Shown: positions 8,648 to 17,526, counted from the stretch's first letter. The stretch is DNA of 53,298 nucleotides from DASQEH01 sp038239485 (GCA_038239485.1 JBBSET010000022.1:1-53298); one strand, 5' to 3'. Notes: generated by a model not told the origin, from the letters alone. Translations and numbers: made by a program.

Positions 8648-9820
8648 TCACTCGCCTTGCAGGCATCCACGCCCGGTACTGGCGAAGTCCAGGTTGCTGA
8701 ACTCCTCCTGCGTCAGGTAGTGGTGCCCATTGATCACCTGGTTGTAGCGCTGCCCAGGCGTGCCCATCGTCGTACCGTACTGGTAGGCGCACTCGTCGCC
8801 GTTCTCAAATCCACTCGCGTCGTACCAGCCGGTGTTGGTGTCCGGATCGGTGATCGCCTCCATGATCTCGTGGCTGGTCGGACTGATCTCGGTGTCAGCG
8901 TCGAGGTTCCCGTTGGGAGCCTGAGTCCGTGGGTACTTGGCTTCGCTGCTGCACGTGAAGCCAACGGGTGACCGGTAGATCGGGAACGGCATGTTCGCGT
9001 ACACCGTGCCGCTTCCGGCCTGGCTGTGGTAGGCACAGTAGGCCGCGCTCGGCTGATGGTTGATCGTGCAGAAATTGTTGGCCGTGGTCGTCGAACCCGG
9101 GAAGAAGCAGGATTCGACGTGCTTGGGCACGAACAGCACATACATGTGCGCCAGGTCCCGCGGCAGGCCTTGAGCCGTCACGACACTGTCGGTCTCGGCG
9201 GTCACCTGGTTGTCATCGATGCAGGCGTTATATCCCGAGTGGTCCGCATAGATGTTGGAGGTGTCGTTGCTAGCCACCGTGCACGCGCTCGCCGGCAGCG
9301 GGTTGGTGTCGTTGATCGGAGTGCCCAACTTGACGTTGTACACGATGCTTCCGTTGGTTCCGAAGTACTCGGGCAGGGTAGAGAAGACGTTCGTGTGCGT
9401 GCCGCTCGCTGATGCCACGTCCCTGAGGTACCTCTTCAGGATGGTCTTGTAGGCAGACGCCATCGGGTGGCCCACAGGGTTCCAGAAGATCGGCGTGACG
9501 ACCACCGGTCCCGTCGACTGGGTGCCCATCACCGCGCCGCCGTGGAAGAGCAGCGGCGGGTTGCCGCCGGCCGGCTCGTCAGCGGTCCCCGCCTGGCAGC
9601 CGGCGCGCCTGGGAGCCACCGGACGTACCAGACCGCTGAAGCGGCCCACCGAGGCCGGACCGCGGACGTGTGTGCACGCCTTGGCTGCCGGCCCTGGATG
9701 GTGCGTGGCGGCATGGGCGGAAGCGCCTGCCGCCGTCAAGGTGGCGACAGCCAGCAGCCCGGCTGCGCCCGCGGCCAAGGCGGCGCCCAGACCGCGTCTC
9801 AACTGTGTTGCTTGTTTCAC
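8648..9820 (-). CDS. Secreted protein with an SHExxEAxTDP motif
   Basis: A 390-residue exported protein. The GTG at 9820 is preceded by GGAGG and gives a good Sec signal: basic RRG, then a hydrophobic Ala/Leu stretch, then ASAHA. Longer starts only add unlikely residues. The mature part has several Cys pairs and a motif around residues 312-322 reading SHEIMEAITDP, followed by Asp/Asn-rich WYDASGFENGDECAY. The HE with downstream Glu and Asp resembles a metal or catalytic site in uncharacterised secreted actinobacterial and fungal proteins. I cannot name the activity; a metallopeptidase-like role is possible. It is probably monocistronic, with a terminator hairpin downstream. Confidence 0.8.
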   Translation of the reverse strand: MKQATQLRRGLGAALAAGAAGLLAVATLTAAGASAHAATHHPGPAAKACTHVRGPASVGRFSGLVRPVAPRRAGCQAGTADEPAGGNPPLLFHGGAVMGTQSTGPVVVTPIFWNPVGHPMASAYKTILKRYLRDVASASGTHTNVFSTLPEYFGTNGSIVYNVKLGTPINDTNPLPASACTVASNDTSNIYADHSGYNACIDDNQVTAETDSVVTAQGLPRDLAHMYVLFVPKHVESCFFPGSTTTANNFCTINHQPSAAYCAYHSQAGSGTVYANMPFPIYRSPVGFTCSSEAKYPRTQAPNGNLDADTEISPTSHEIMEAITDPDTNTGWYDASGFENGDECAYQYGTTMGTPGQRYNQVINGHHYLTQEEFSNLDFASTGRGCLQGE

Positions 9821-10194
9821 GGGAGTTCCTCCGTCACTCACGCCGGCTCCTAGGCCTTCTGCGAACGAGACTCTCAGCCCTGACAAGGTGCTCGACTGAA
9901 GACACATTCTCGCCACAGCCATACATTGTCAATGGCACGTTTGCAGGATCGACCCTGATGGACGACGGGCCGGGCCGGCGCTGCGCGAATGGACGGCAGC
10001 GAGTCCTCAAACCAGCCGGCGCCGGGTCGCCGCGCCCACCACCAAGCGAAAGACGATCGCTCACAAAAGCCGCAGCAGCGATGCTAACGCCAGCACTCCC
10101 GTGTCTGCTGACGCTTGAGAGCGCGCCGGCGCTGACCGCAACCCGGGTGGCCCGAGGCGAGAGGCGACGCTCGGGTCACCGTCGTTCAGGGGTC
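9821..10194. other. Intergenic region upstream of the secreted protein
   Basis: About 375 bases that hold the promoter and leader of the leftward secreted-protein gene and the end of the TetR gene. No other gene is supported. Confidence 0.4.
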
Positions 10195-10887
10195 TCACGA
10201 CTTTGGTGCATTCGACGCTGCTTTCAGGAGTGCATTGGACGTTGCTCTCAGGAGTGCGTTCGCGATGGTGGCCTCGACGAATCGTGCGTAGCGCCGTAGC
10301 GACCAGCCGCCGCGCACGACGAGGAGGTCGTACATCTCGGGGGAGGACACGGCGAACATGATGTCGGTCGCCATCGCAAGCGAGACCCCTGAACGAAGAT
10401 GACCCGAGCGTGCCAGGAAGCGTGCGTTGGCGCGCATGCGGCGACGTCTGTCTGCATCCAGCTCGACGCGTAGCTCCCGCATCGTTGCGTCAACCATGGA
10501 CGCCTCGCGCACCAGGAGAAGGACAGGCGCAACCCTGGGTGCCACCTCTGCCGCCAACCGGGCCCAGCCCCGCACCACGTCGTGAGGATCGGCCAGATCG
10601 CGCAGCCGATCCGAGCGTCGCTCGGCGGGCACGGGACCGACACCGAGGAGGGCACGAGTCCGAAGCTCTCTGACCAGACCAGGCTTGCCGCCGAAGGACT
10701 TGTAGACCGTCTCAGGAGACACTCCTGCCGCTGCCGCGATGCCGGCGATTGTCGAGGCGGTGTATCCGTGCTCGAAGAACGAGGTCTGCGCCGCATCGAG
10801 TATCTCCTGCTGTCGTCGTCTGGCCTGCGCCTGGCGACGGGCCCCGTCGTACCGACGGGTCTTGACGGGAGCATTCAAAAGGGCCAT
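10195..10887 (-). CDS. TetR-family repressor with duplicated C-terminal tail
   Basis: A 230-residue TetR protein. The N-terminal helix-turn-helix spans residues about 24-70 (IAGIAAAAGVSPETVYKSFG is the recognition part), followed by an all-helical ligand domain. The ATG at 10887 is used; an in-frame TTG at 10893 precedes it. The last residues form a repeat, NALLRATS-NALLKAAS-NAPKS, from a 24-bp tandem duplication in the DNA at 10209-10256. It diverges from a SnoaL/NAD(P)-binding operon, and a perfect 24-bp dyad lies between the starts. It probably represses both itself and that operon. The ligand is unknown. Confidence 0.92.
   Translation of the reverse strand: MALLNAPVKTRRYDGARRQAQARRRQQEILDAAQTSFFEHGYTASTIAGIAAAAGVSPETVYKSFGGKPGLVRELRTRALLGVGPVPAERRSDRLRDLADPHDVVRGWARLAAEVAPRVAPVLLLVREASMVDATMRELRVELDADRRRRMRANARFLARSGHLRSGVSLAMATDIMFAVSSPEMYDLLVVRGGWSLRRYARFVEATIANALLRATSNALLKAASNAPKS
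10209..10256. repeat. 24-bp tandem duplication at the 3' end of the TetR gene
   Basis: Units 10209-10232 and 10233-10256 differ at three bases (C/G, C/T and T/C). Each begins CATT and ends CAGGAGTG. They encode eight residues each of the TetR C-terminus and keep the frame. Confidence 0.85.
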
Positions 10888-10895
10888 CCTCAATA

Positions 10896-10919
10896 TTGGT
10901 TACAGGGTACTGTAACCAA
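10896..10919. promoter_or_regulatory. Perfect palindromic TetR operator
   Basis: Ten-base arms TTGGTTACAG and CTGTAACCAA flank a 4-base spacer GGTA. The dyad lies between the divergent TetR gene (start 10887) and the SnoaL gene (start 10935), 8 and 15 bases from each start. The symmetry, length and place fit a TetR dimer site repressing both directions. Confidence 0.82.
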
Positions 10920-10934
10920 ATAGGAAGGCCGCCG

Positions 10935-11339
10935 ATGGACCAGGCAGCATTCGCCCTCACGCTCTGGAACGCGACCAACGCCCGAGACGTCGAGAGGATC
11001 GCCGCGTGTTTCGCTGCGGACTACGTCAACCAGACGCCCGCACACCCCGCCCGCGGCTTCACCGGCATCGACCAGGTACGACGAAACTGGACACAGATCT
11101 TCGCTGCGGTACCCGACCATACGGCTGCCTTGGTCGCCTCGGCGCAGCACGGCGACACGGTATGGACCGAGTGGGAGATGAGCGGTACGCGCGTCGACGG
11201 CCGTCGACACCTGATGCGAGGCGTCATCGTCTTCACCGTGCGGGAGGGCCTCGCGTCCGCGGCGCGGTTCTACGTCGAGCCCGTGGACGAGGCGAACGTC
11301 GACGCGGATAGTGCCGTACGCCGGATCGTGAGTCGATGA
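10935..11339 (+). CDS. SnoaL-like (NTF2-fold) protein
   Basis: A 134-residue NTF2-fold protein. The ATG at 10935 follows an AGGAAGG site; the open frame reaches back into the operator with a TTG that would be wrong. The opening helix (LWNATNARDVERIAACFAADY) and the following FTGIDQVRRNWTQIFAAVPD are typical of SnoaL-like polyketide-cyclase-type or ester-hydrolase-like proteins. Many have no known reaction. It overlaps the next gene by four bases (ATGA) and forms a two-gene operon under the divergent TetR repressor. Confidence 0.85.
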   Translation: MDQAAFALTLWNATNARDVERIAACFAADYVNQTPAHPARGFTGIDQVRRNWTQIFAAVPDHTAALVASAQHGDTVWTEWEMSGTRVDGRRHLMRGVIVFTVREGLASAARFYVEPVDEANVDADSAVRRIVSR

Positions 11340-12076
11340 TCCTCGTCGCTGGAGGGACGGGCAGGCTGGGCTCGCTCGTAGTCGAGCGGCTCGAGGCGAA
11401 AGGGATGCGGGTGCGTGCCCTGAGCCACCACGGCGATGGAGATCTGAGACGAATCACCGACGAGAGCCTCGACGGCGTCTCGGTGGTGATCTCCACCGTC
11501 ACGGGGTTCCCCACACAACCACCGAAGGACGTGGATCGCGACGGGAATGTGGCCCTCATCGATGCCGCCGAGCGGGTCGGTGCCGACGTCGTACTGGTCT
11601 CTGTGTTCGGCGCCTCGACCGACAGTCCCATGGAGTTGTTCCGGATGAAGCATGCCGCTGAGGAACATCTGCGGCGAAGCCGGTCAGCTTGGACGATCAT
11701 CCGGCCGGACGCATTCGAGGAGACCTGGGTCGAGATCCTCGAGCAGACAGCGGGGAGGCGACAGCGACCTCTGGTTTTCGGACGCGGCGACAACCCGTTC
11801 GCATGGGTGTCGGTCAAGACGGTCGCCGCGGAGGTGGTCCGAGCAGTCACCGATCCGTCGATGCGCGGCCGCACCATCGATGTGCGGGGTCCGCAGCAGC
11901 GAACCCTTGACCAGCTAGCCCGACGAGTGATGTCGGACCACGGTTGGGAAGGGGACCCGCGGCACATCCCGCGAGCGCTCTTGCACCTGATGTCTCTGGC
12001 CCCGGGAAAGCAAGGGCGATTGGCTCACGCTTCCCTGGCCATGGACATCGTGAAGACGGACCGCCCGCGGCTGTAG
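11336..12076 (+). CDS. NAD(P)-binding atypical SDR (NmrA/NAD(P)H-binding type)
   Basis: A 246-residue Rossmann protein. The dinucleotide motif VAGGTGRLGSLV is at residues 4-15. The Tyr-Lys pair of classical SDRs is absent; a later segment with SVFGASTDSP and FRMKHAAEEHLRRS matches the NmrA/atypical SDR group. Members reduce small molecules or sense the NADP(H) state. The gene is coupled to the SnoaL gene by a 4-bp overlap and should respond to the same TetR repressor, so the pair probably acts on one compound, perhaps the TetR inducer. Confidence 0.85.
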   Translation: MILVAGGTGRLGSLVVERLEAKGMRVRALSHHGDGDLRRITDESLDGVSVVISTVTGFPTQPPKDVDRDGNVALIDAAERVGADVVLVSVFGASTDSPMELFRMKHAAEEHLRRSRSAWTIIRPDAFEETWVEILEQTAGRRQRPLVFGRGDNPFAWVSVKTVAAEVVRAVTDPSMRGRTIDVRGPQQRTLDQLARRVMSDHGWEGDPRHIPRALLHLMSLAPGKQGRLAHASLAMDIVKTDRPRL

Positions 12077-12434
12077 GCATTCCGGTCTGGTGTACCCCCT
12101 GGTGTCGAGCCTGCTGGTCGGTTTGCGGCTGCTCGACACCGCCAGCGCCAGCTCATGCCTCGACGGTCACGACGAAGCCACGGCTCGCGCCGCCATCGTG
12201 CGCGCCACTCCCTCGGCCTGTCTTGAGTCCGCTTGAAACAGAGGAAACGCCTATCCGTGCTCGCTGCCTGACGTTCTGTTCCGATTAATCGGATCATTGT
12301 GCAGATAGCCCAAATAACCTGACTCGGAGGTCAAGGGGCTATTGACGGGCGAGGCCAACCGCCCAAGAATCAGTCCTCGGACACCGAGCCTGGGCGTCGA
12401 CAAGTCCATCAGTCATCACTATCCCGGAGGACCC
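12077..12434. other. Intergenic region before the ScyD/ScyE-like gene
   Basis: About 360 bases with no supported gene. It contains a 14-bp perfect palindrome at 12280-12293 and a CGGAGG ribosome site at 12425. Confidence 0.45.
12280..12293. promoter_or_regulatory. 14-bp perfect palindrome TCCGATTAATCGGA
   Basis: It lies 142 bases upstream of the secreted ScyD/ScyE-like gene in otherwise featureless DNA, so it may be a regulator site. No local regulator gene points to it. Confidence 0.35.
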
Positions 12435-13610
12435 ATGAGTACGAGGAGTAGGGCGGTGCTAGCAGTAGCGGCCGTCACCGCGACGATTCCGGCGGTGGCG
12501 GCCGTAGGTCCCGTCGACGCTGTCGGAACAACAACCCACCATCAGGTCAGGAGCGCGATGAGGCCGCTCGTCGCCGGCCACTTCACGCGAGCGTCGTTGA
12601 TGCGGGAGGCCAAGGCCCAAGTGGTGGTGAGCGGTCTCGACAACCCGCGGCAGCTGTCCTGGGACCACAACCGCCTCCTCGTCGCCGAAGCGGGCCACGG
12701 CTCATACGGCAAGCCCGGCACGTGCTCCAAAGGTCCGGAAGGCACCAACTGCGTCGGCCTGAGCGGCAAGGTCAGCCTCATCGCGCATCCAGCGAGGGCC
12801 ACCAACACCCGACCGCACCGCATTGCCCACGGATTCCTGTCAGGAGCAGGTCCCGATGGAACCGGCGCAACTGGCTCGGACGGGGTGAGCCGGCGCCGGT
12901 CGGGCAAGGTCTACGTCCAGGAGACATACTTCCCCCCCTCGGTTCTGCGCTCGGCCGGCCTCAGTCATCATCAGAGCGGCAAGCTGTTGAGGCTCAACAA
13001 GACGGTCGTTGCCAACATCAGCCACTTCGAGTTCAAGCACAACCCCGATGGCGAGGACGTGGGAACCGACCCTTACGCCGTCCTCGCACTCAAGCATCAG
13101 CAGCTGGTGGCTGACGCGGCTGGCGACGACATCCTGAGCGTCAGCCATGGCCACGTGTCCCTCTGGTCCCTGCTGCCAGGGGACACCAAGAAGGTCGACC
13201 CCGTTCCCACCAGCCTGGCCAAAGGTCCGCACGGCAGCATCTACGTCGGCACGTTGTACAGCCTGGCCCCGAACAAGGCTCGCGTCCTTCAGTTCAGCCG
13301 ACGGGGAACGCTCATGCACCAGTGGTTCGGCTTCACCACGATCACGGGTCTGACGGCCGGGCCGAAGGGTCACGTGTTCGTCAGCGAACTGTTCGCCGGT
13401 TGCCCGCCGGCCGCCCAGCCGCCGCAGTGCATCGCCGGCCGCGTAGCCAACCTCGCACACGACGGTAGCCGTTCGGAGAGGGCCGTGCCCTACCCCGCAG
13501 GTATCGCCTGGCGCAATGGCCACCTCTACGTCAGCGCCTTCAGCATCGCGCCGTCGAGAGGGGTCGGTGGCAACCCCGGCTTCAGCGGTCAGGTGTGGCG
13601 GCTGCGCTGA
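12435..13610 (+). CDS. Secreted ScyD/ScyE-family protein
   Basis: A 391-residue exported protein. The ATG at 12435 has a GGAGG site at four bases, and residues 1-30 form a Sec signal (RSR then a hydrophobic Ala/Val core). The mature part begins with the family phrase VVVSGLDNPRQLSWD, followed by a Gly/Cys segment with CVGLSGKVSLI and repeated blades (GPHGSIYVGTLYS, GPKGHVFVSELFAG, HLYVSAFSI) that predict a beta-propeller. ScyD/ScyE family proteins are named after a cyanobacterial scytonemin cluster but are widespread in Actinobacteria with no known activity. It is followed by a strong terminator and is probably monocistronic. Confidence 0.85.
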   Translation: MSTRSRAVLAVAAVTATIPAVAAVGPVDAVGTTTHHQVRSAMRPLVAGHFTRASLMREAKAQVVVSGLDNPRQLSWDHNRLLVAEAGHGSYGKPGTCSKGPEGTNCVGLSGKVSLIAHPARATNTRPHRIAHGFLSGAGPDGTGATGSDGVSRRRSGKVYVQETYFPPSVLRSAGLSHHQSGKLLRLNKTVVANISHFEFKHNPDGEDVGTDPYAVLALKHQQLVADAAGDDILSVSHGHVSLWSLLPGDTKKVDPVPTSLAKGPHGSIYVGTLYSLAPNKARVLQFSRRGTLMHQWFGFTTITGLTAGPKGHVFVSELFAGCPPAAQPPQCIAGRVANLAHDGSRSERAVPYPAGIAWRNGHLYVSAFSIAPSRGVGGNPGFSGQVWRLR

Positions 13611-13652
13611 TGGAAACATGCGGCAGAGACCGCTACCAGCTGTCATAGCCGA

Positions 13653-13695
13653 ACAAGCCCCGACCTTGCGCCAGACAAGCAAGGTCGGGGCTTGT
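13653..13695 (+). terminator. Strong intrinsic-type terminator hairpin
   Basis: A perfect 17-bp stem (ACAAGCCCCGACCTTGC with its complement) and a 9-base loop lie 42 bases after the ScyD/ScyE-like stop codon. The following bases are CGGCCTTT, a weak T tract. Confidence 0.85.
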
Positions 13696-13818
13696 CGGCC
13701 TTTGAGGAAGCCAGCCAACCACTGTGCCGAACGGACAAGGACCACTCTGCTCAGCGGTGAGCAGCCTCGGACTCTGCCAGGAGGACACAACCACGAACCG
13801 AGCGGTTACCGGCCGTGG

Positions 13819-14829
13819 TCAGAGGTGCTTGACGAATTCGGCCGCGACCTCGACGGGCTGGAACCCCATCCTCGTGTTGATGTTGACCATGAAGTCGTTT
13901 GTCTCGGCGTTCTGGGTGATCACCAGGGTCAGATCGCTGCGCGCGGCCTGGACGGCGCGGAGGTTGACCGCCTTCGTGGCCAGGCCGAGCCTGTGGCCGC
14001 GGTGCTCACGGTGCACGAAGGTGCCCCACTGGAAGACGTTGGTGCTCTGCTCCAGCGACATGGCGAGCGTGGATTGCGCCACCACCTGCCGCTCGGGCGT
14101 GAGGGCCACCGTCTCGTAGCGGGCGCGTCCCATGGCCGCGATGGTCGACACCGTCTCGGCGTAGCGCTGCGGGGTGACCGCCTCCTCCTCGAAGTCCACG
14201 GCACCGCTCGGCGCGTCGACCGCGAGCTGGCCGAGCAGCACGCACAGCGACTCGACGAGGTCGTCTGGCACTGCGCCGACGAACGTCTGGATGGTGTAAC
14301 CCGCATCGTGCGGCGCCGCCTCGTCGATCCACTCCTGGATCTGATCGTCCGGCACCGGCAGGCCGAGGTGACGCACGACCTCGTAGTTGGACAGCGAGTA
14401 GCCGCACGCCTCAGCGAAGCGTCGGTAGCCGTGGCCGTCACGGTCATCGAAAGGCAATCTGGCGTCGGCCAGGATCAGCGACCGGTCGTCGTCCTTCGCG
14501 ATCTGCTCAACCCGCTGGGCGAGGGCCCGGCCGACACCGCGCCGCCGCTCGGGGACGTCGACGTTCACCGTGAAGGCCGCCTTGTCGGTGTTGTCGAGCA
14601 TGAACGACCACAGCACGGCGTTGCCGACCATCCGGTCGCCGTCGTAGGCCGCCAACAGCTCCTGCCGCTCACCGCTGTCGGGTGAGCGGAAGGCGCCGAG
14701 GAATTCTTCGAACTCCCAGAACGGCGCGTCCGGCCGCCCGTGGAGCTCGGCGCGCCGCTTGAGGTCGTAGAAGTCGCGCATCACTGCGTCGTCGGCCAAG
14801 GCTGTGTCGTCGAGCGCCCGGATGTTCAC
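13819..14829 (-). CDS. Tandem GNAT-domain N-acetyltransferase
   Basis: A 336-residue protein with two GNAT repeats. The first half has the acetyl-CoA loop PERRRGVGRALAQRV after a strand TVNVDV. The second half has VHREHRGHRLGLATKAVNLR after WGTFV, then a closing NTRMGFQPVE. Both loops keep the R/Q-x-x-G-x-G/A pattern that binds CoA pyrophosphate, so both may bind acetyl-CoA. The frame opens at 14994, but similarity begins near the GTG at 14829, which I use although no clear ribosome site precedes it. The acceptor substrate is unknown. Tandem GNAT proteins of this kind are common in Actinobacteria. Confidence 0.85.
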   Translation of the reverse strand: MNIRALDDTALADDAVMRDFYDLKRRAELHGRPDAPFWEFEEFLGAFRSPDSGERQELLAAYDGDRMVGNAVLWSFMLDNTDKAAFTVNVDVPERRRGVGRALAQRVEQIAKDDDRSLILADARLPFDDRDGHGYRRFAEACGYSLSNYEVVRHLGLPVPDDQIQEWIDEAAPHDAGYTIQTFVGAVPDDLVESLCVLLGQLAVDAPSGAVDFEEEAVTPQRYAETVSTIAAMGRARYETVALTPERQVVAQSTLAMSLEQSTNVFQWGTFVHREHRGHRLGLATKAVNLRAVQAARSDLTLVITQNAETNDFMVNINTRMGFQPVEVAAEFVKHL

Positions 14830-15195
14830 GAGGCACGAGACTACGGCGGGCGCGGGGTCGGCCGAAACAGGTTTATCGCTGGAGCGCGTCGTACAGACCG
14901 CGACACCTTCGCGTGTAACGCCGCCGCTCCAAGAGTTGATGAGCGATCGGTACGGAGTCGAGGAAGGCTGAGCCGAGGAGCTCGGCGGGGTCATCGGTCA
15001 TCCCCTCGTCGTGAGAGCGAGGAACCGTTGTCCTTGACTTCACTCCGTCCGGGCATCAGCCTGACCTCAGGCCGCGGGGCCTGCGGTCCCGAGGTCCCTG
15101 AGCCCTCAGGTGGCGTCCAGTCGTCTGACGGAGCCGGCCCGCGACGGCCGGGGACGGGTGCTGGAGAACGGCGAATTTCTAGACAAGGAGGCCGA
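14830..15195. other. Intergenic region between divergent GNAT and methyltransferase genes
   Basis: About 365 bases. It may include the true start and promoter of the GNAT gene and the promoter of the methyltransferase, whose ATG at 15196 follows AAGGAGG. No other gene is supported. Confidence 0.4.
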
Positions 15196-16197
15196 ATGAC
15201 CGAGGTCGACGACATCATCTGGATGGTGCGCGGTGCGTGGGTGACCCTATGCGTCAGCGCCACCTGCGAGCTCGGCGTGGTGGATGCCCTTGCTACTCCC
15301 TGCAGCCTCGACGAGCTGGCGAGCCGGACGGCCACGGACACCAACGCCCTCGGTCGCCTTCTCCGAGTGTTGGTCGACCTCGACCTGGTCGCCCTCGACG
15401 ACGGCCGGTACAGCGCGACACCGCGTGGCGAATGCCTGCGCATCGGACATCCCAGCGGGGTGCGCAACCTGGCTTTGATGCAGACGACGAGTGAGAACCT
15501 GACGGCCTGGCAGCACCTCGCAGACGCGGTTCGCCGCGGCAGCTCGGTTTTCGAGGACCTGCACGGTATGACCTCCTGGGCCTGGTTGGCCGCCCACCCG
15601 GACGAGGAGACCGTGTTCAACGCCTCGATGGCGCGCCGTGCATCCCTGCAGGTCGCGGCTATCGGCGCCGCCGTGGACCTGTCGACGGCACGGCTGGTGG
15701 TCGACGTGGGAGGAGGTCAGGGTGCGATGCTGGCCGGCCTGCTGGCCGGTTACCCATCCATGCGAGGCCTGGTCGCCGATCGGCCAGACGTCGCGGCCGC
15801 CGCCACAGAGGCCTTGGCCGAGGCAGGGTTGGGCGACCGCGCGCGCGGCGAGCCCGCGGACTTCTTCGACGCTGTGCCGACGGGCGGTGACGTCTATGTC
15901 CTGTCCAACGTGCTCCACGACTGGGACGACGTCCAAGCGGTCTCGATCCTCCGCTCCGTCCGGCGCGCGATGCAGCCCGGTGCCCGGCTGCTCGTCGTCG
16001 AGACGGTCCTCGACGCAGCTGAACGGACGCCGGCGCACCAGCGTGACGTCCACCTGGTTGACCTGCACATGCTGATCATGTTCGGCGCCCGCGAACGGAC
16101 GCGCGCCGAGTACGACACCTTGTTCATCGCCGCAGGATTCGCCCCTGCCGCAATGGCACCGTCACCGAACAGCTGGAACGTCCTGCTCACCCAATGA
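15196..16197 (+). CDS. SAM-dependent O-methyltransferase (plant-type/ACKR family)
   Basis: A 333-residue class I methyltransferase. The N-terminal winged-helix dimerisation domain covers residues 10-80 (ELGVVDALATPCSLDELAS). SAM motif I is VVDVGGGQGAMLAGLL around residue 168. The catalytic-His region LSNVLHDWDD is near residue 240, and the motif LLVVETVL follows. The architecture matches O-methyltransferases of small aromatic or polyketide hydroxyl groups, such as antibiotic tailoring enzymes. No biosynthetic genes surround it, so the substrate is unknown. The AAGGAGG site fixes the start at 15196. Confidence 0.9.
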   Translation: MTEVDDIIWMVRGAWVTLCVSATCELGVVDALATPCSLDELASRTATDTNALGRLLRVLVDLDLVALDDGRYSATPRGECLRIGHPSGVRNLALMQTTSENLTAWQHLADAVRRGSSVFEDLHGMTSWAWLAAHPDEETVFNASMARRASLQVAAIGAAVDLSTARLVVDVGGGQGAMLAGLLAGYPSMRGLVADRPDVAAAATEALAEAGLGDRARGEPADFFDAVPTGGDVYVLSNVLHDWDDVQAVSILRSVRRAMQPGARLLVVETVLDAAERTPAHQRDVHLVDLHMLIMFGARERTRAEYDTLFIAAGFAPAAMAPSPNSWNVLLTQ

Positions 16198-16290
16198 GCG
16201 ATCCGGTCAGGCACCGGCGAGGGGCGGCGATCTGGGCTGCTCCCGCCCGCGACCGCCATGCTCGGCGGACTCATCGGCTGAGTGAGACAC

Positions 16291-17526
16291 TCACTCAGGC
16301 CCGAGCTGGTCGCGCCGGCGAGTGAGGTAGGCGACCTCGGCGGTGTTGCCGGCCAGCTCGATGGCCTTCTCGTACGCAACACGGGCATCCGCCGAGCGGC
16401 CGAGCCGGCGTAGCAGATCGGCACGGGTGGCGTGGTACGCGTGGTAGCCGCCCAGTTCCAGCCTGTCGACCAGCGCCAGCGCAACTTCCGGCCCGTCGAG
16501 CTCGGCGAGCGCGACGGCCCGGTTGAGCGCGACGATGGGTGAGGGGTCGATGCTGGCGAGCCGATCGTAGAGGGCAACGACCTGGGACCAGTCGGTCTCG
16601 CGTGCGTCCTTGGCGGAGGTGTGCACCGCATTGATGGCAGCCAGGATCTGATAGCGGCCCGGATGCCCGTGGCCCGCGGAGACGGCGGCGATCCGCTCCC
16701 GCACCAGCGCGTGGCCCTCGGCGATGAGCGCGGCATCCCAGGCGCCACGGTCCTGATCGTCGAGCGTCACCAGCTCACCCGATTTCGAGACCCGCGCCGC
16801 CCGGCGAGCCTCGGTGAGGAGCATCAGCGCCAGCAGGCCGGCGATCTCACCGTCTGAAGGCATCAGGGCATACACCAGCCGGGTCAGCCGGATCGCCTCG
16901 AGAGTGAGGTCGCTGCGTACGGCCTCCTTCTCGGGGTCCGACGTGAGGTAGCCCTCGTTGAAGACCAGATACAGGACCGCCAGAACACCAGCGACGCGGG
17001 CGGGGAGGTCCTCGGAGGAAGGGACTCGGTACGGGATCCGGGCCGCCTTGATCTTGCCTTTCGCGCGGGTGATGCGCTGGCCCATAGCGGTCTCCTGCAC
17101 GAGGAAGGCGCGAGCGATCTCGGGCACGGTCAGGCCGCCGACCATGCGTAGCGTCAGCGCTATCCGGGCCTCCATCGCCAGGGCCGGGTGGCAGCAGGTG
17201 AAGAGCAGCCGGAGCCGGTCGTCGTCGATCGCGCCGAGGGGCGCTGGCGGTGCGTCGTACAGCATCCGAGCCTCCTTCTGTCTCTCGTCACGACGGGACT
17301 CTCGGCGCAGCCGGTCGATGGCGCGCCGGTTGGCGGTGGTGGTGATCCAGCCGCCGGGATTGGGAGGTACGCCGTCGATGGGCCAGCGCTCGACGGCGAC
17401 CGCGAACGCCTCGGCTGCCATCTCCTCGGCGATGTCGAGATCGCCGAAACGCCTGGCCAGCGAGGCAACCACCCAAGCCCACTCTTCGCGGTGGACCCGG
17501 GTGATCGCCTCGTCGAAGACCGTCAC
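16291..17526 (-). CDS. ECF42-type RNA polymerase sigma factor with TPR-like C-terminus
   Basis: A 411-residue ECF sigma factor. Sigma region 2 covers about residues 10-78 (DIAEEMAAEAFAVAVERWPIDG, then PGGWITTTANRRAIDRLRR), and region 4 covers about 105-165 (MVGGLTVPEIARAFLVQETAM). A long C-terminal domain of TPR-like helices begins near residue 190 and ends with NTAEVAYLTRRRDQL. This is the ECF42 group, which lacks a classical anti-sigma factor and is encoded next to a DGPF/YCII protein. Here that partner overlaps the sigma start by four bases. The C-terminal domain is thought to govern activity. The target promoters are not evident. Confidence 0.93.
   Translation of the reverse strand: MTVFDEAITRVHREEWAWVVASLARRFGDLDIAEEMAAEAFAVAVERWPIDGVPPNPGGWITTTANRRAIDRLRRESRRDERQKEARMLYDAPPAPLGAIDDDRLRLLFTCCHPALAMEARIALTLRMVGGLTVPEIARAFLVQETAMGQRITRAKGKIKAARIPYRVPSSEDLPARVAGVLAVLYLVFNEGYLTSDPEKEAVRSDLTLEAIRLTRLVYALMPSDGEIAGLLALMLLTEARRAARVSKSGELVTLDDQDRGAWDAALIAEGHALVRERIAAVSAGHGHPGRYQILAAINAVHTSAKDARETDWSQVVALYDRLASIDPSPIVALNRAVALAELDGPEVALALVDRLELGGYHAYHATRADLLRRLGRSADARVAYEKAIELAGNTAEVAYLTRRRDQLGPE

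Noticed and set aside
13516..14685. Long plus-strand open frame antisense to the tandem GNAT gene
   Set aside because: The GNAT frame shows clear domain motifs, while this one has none.
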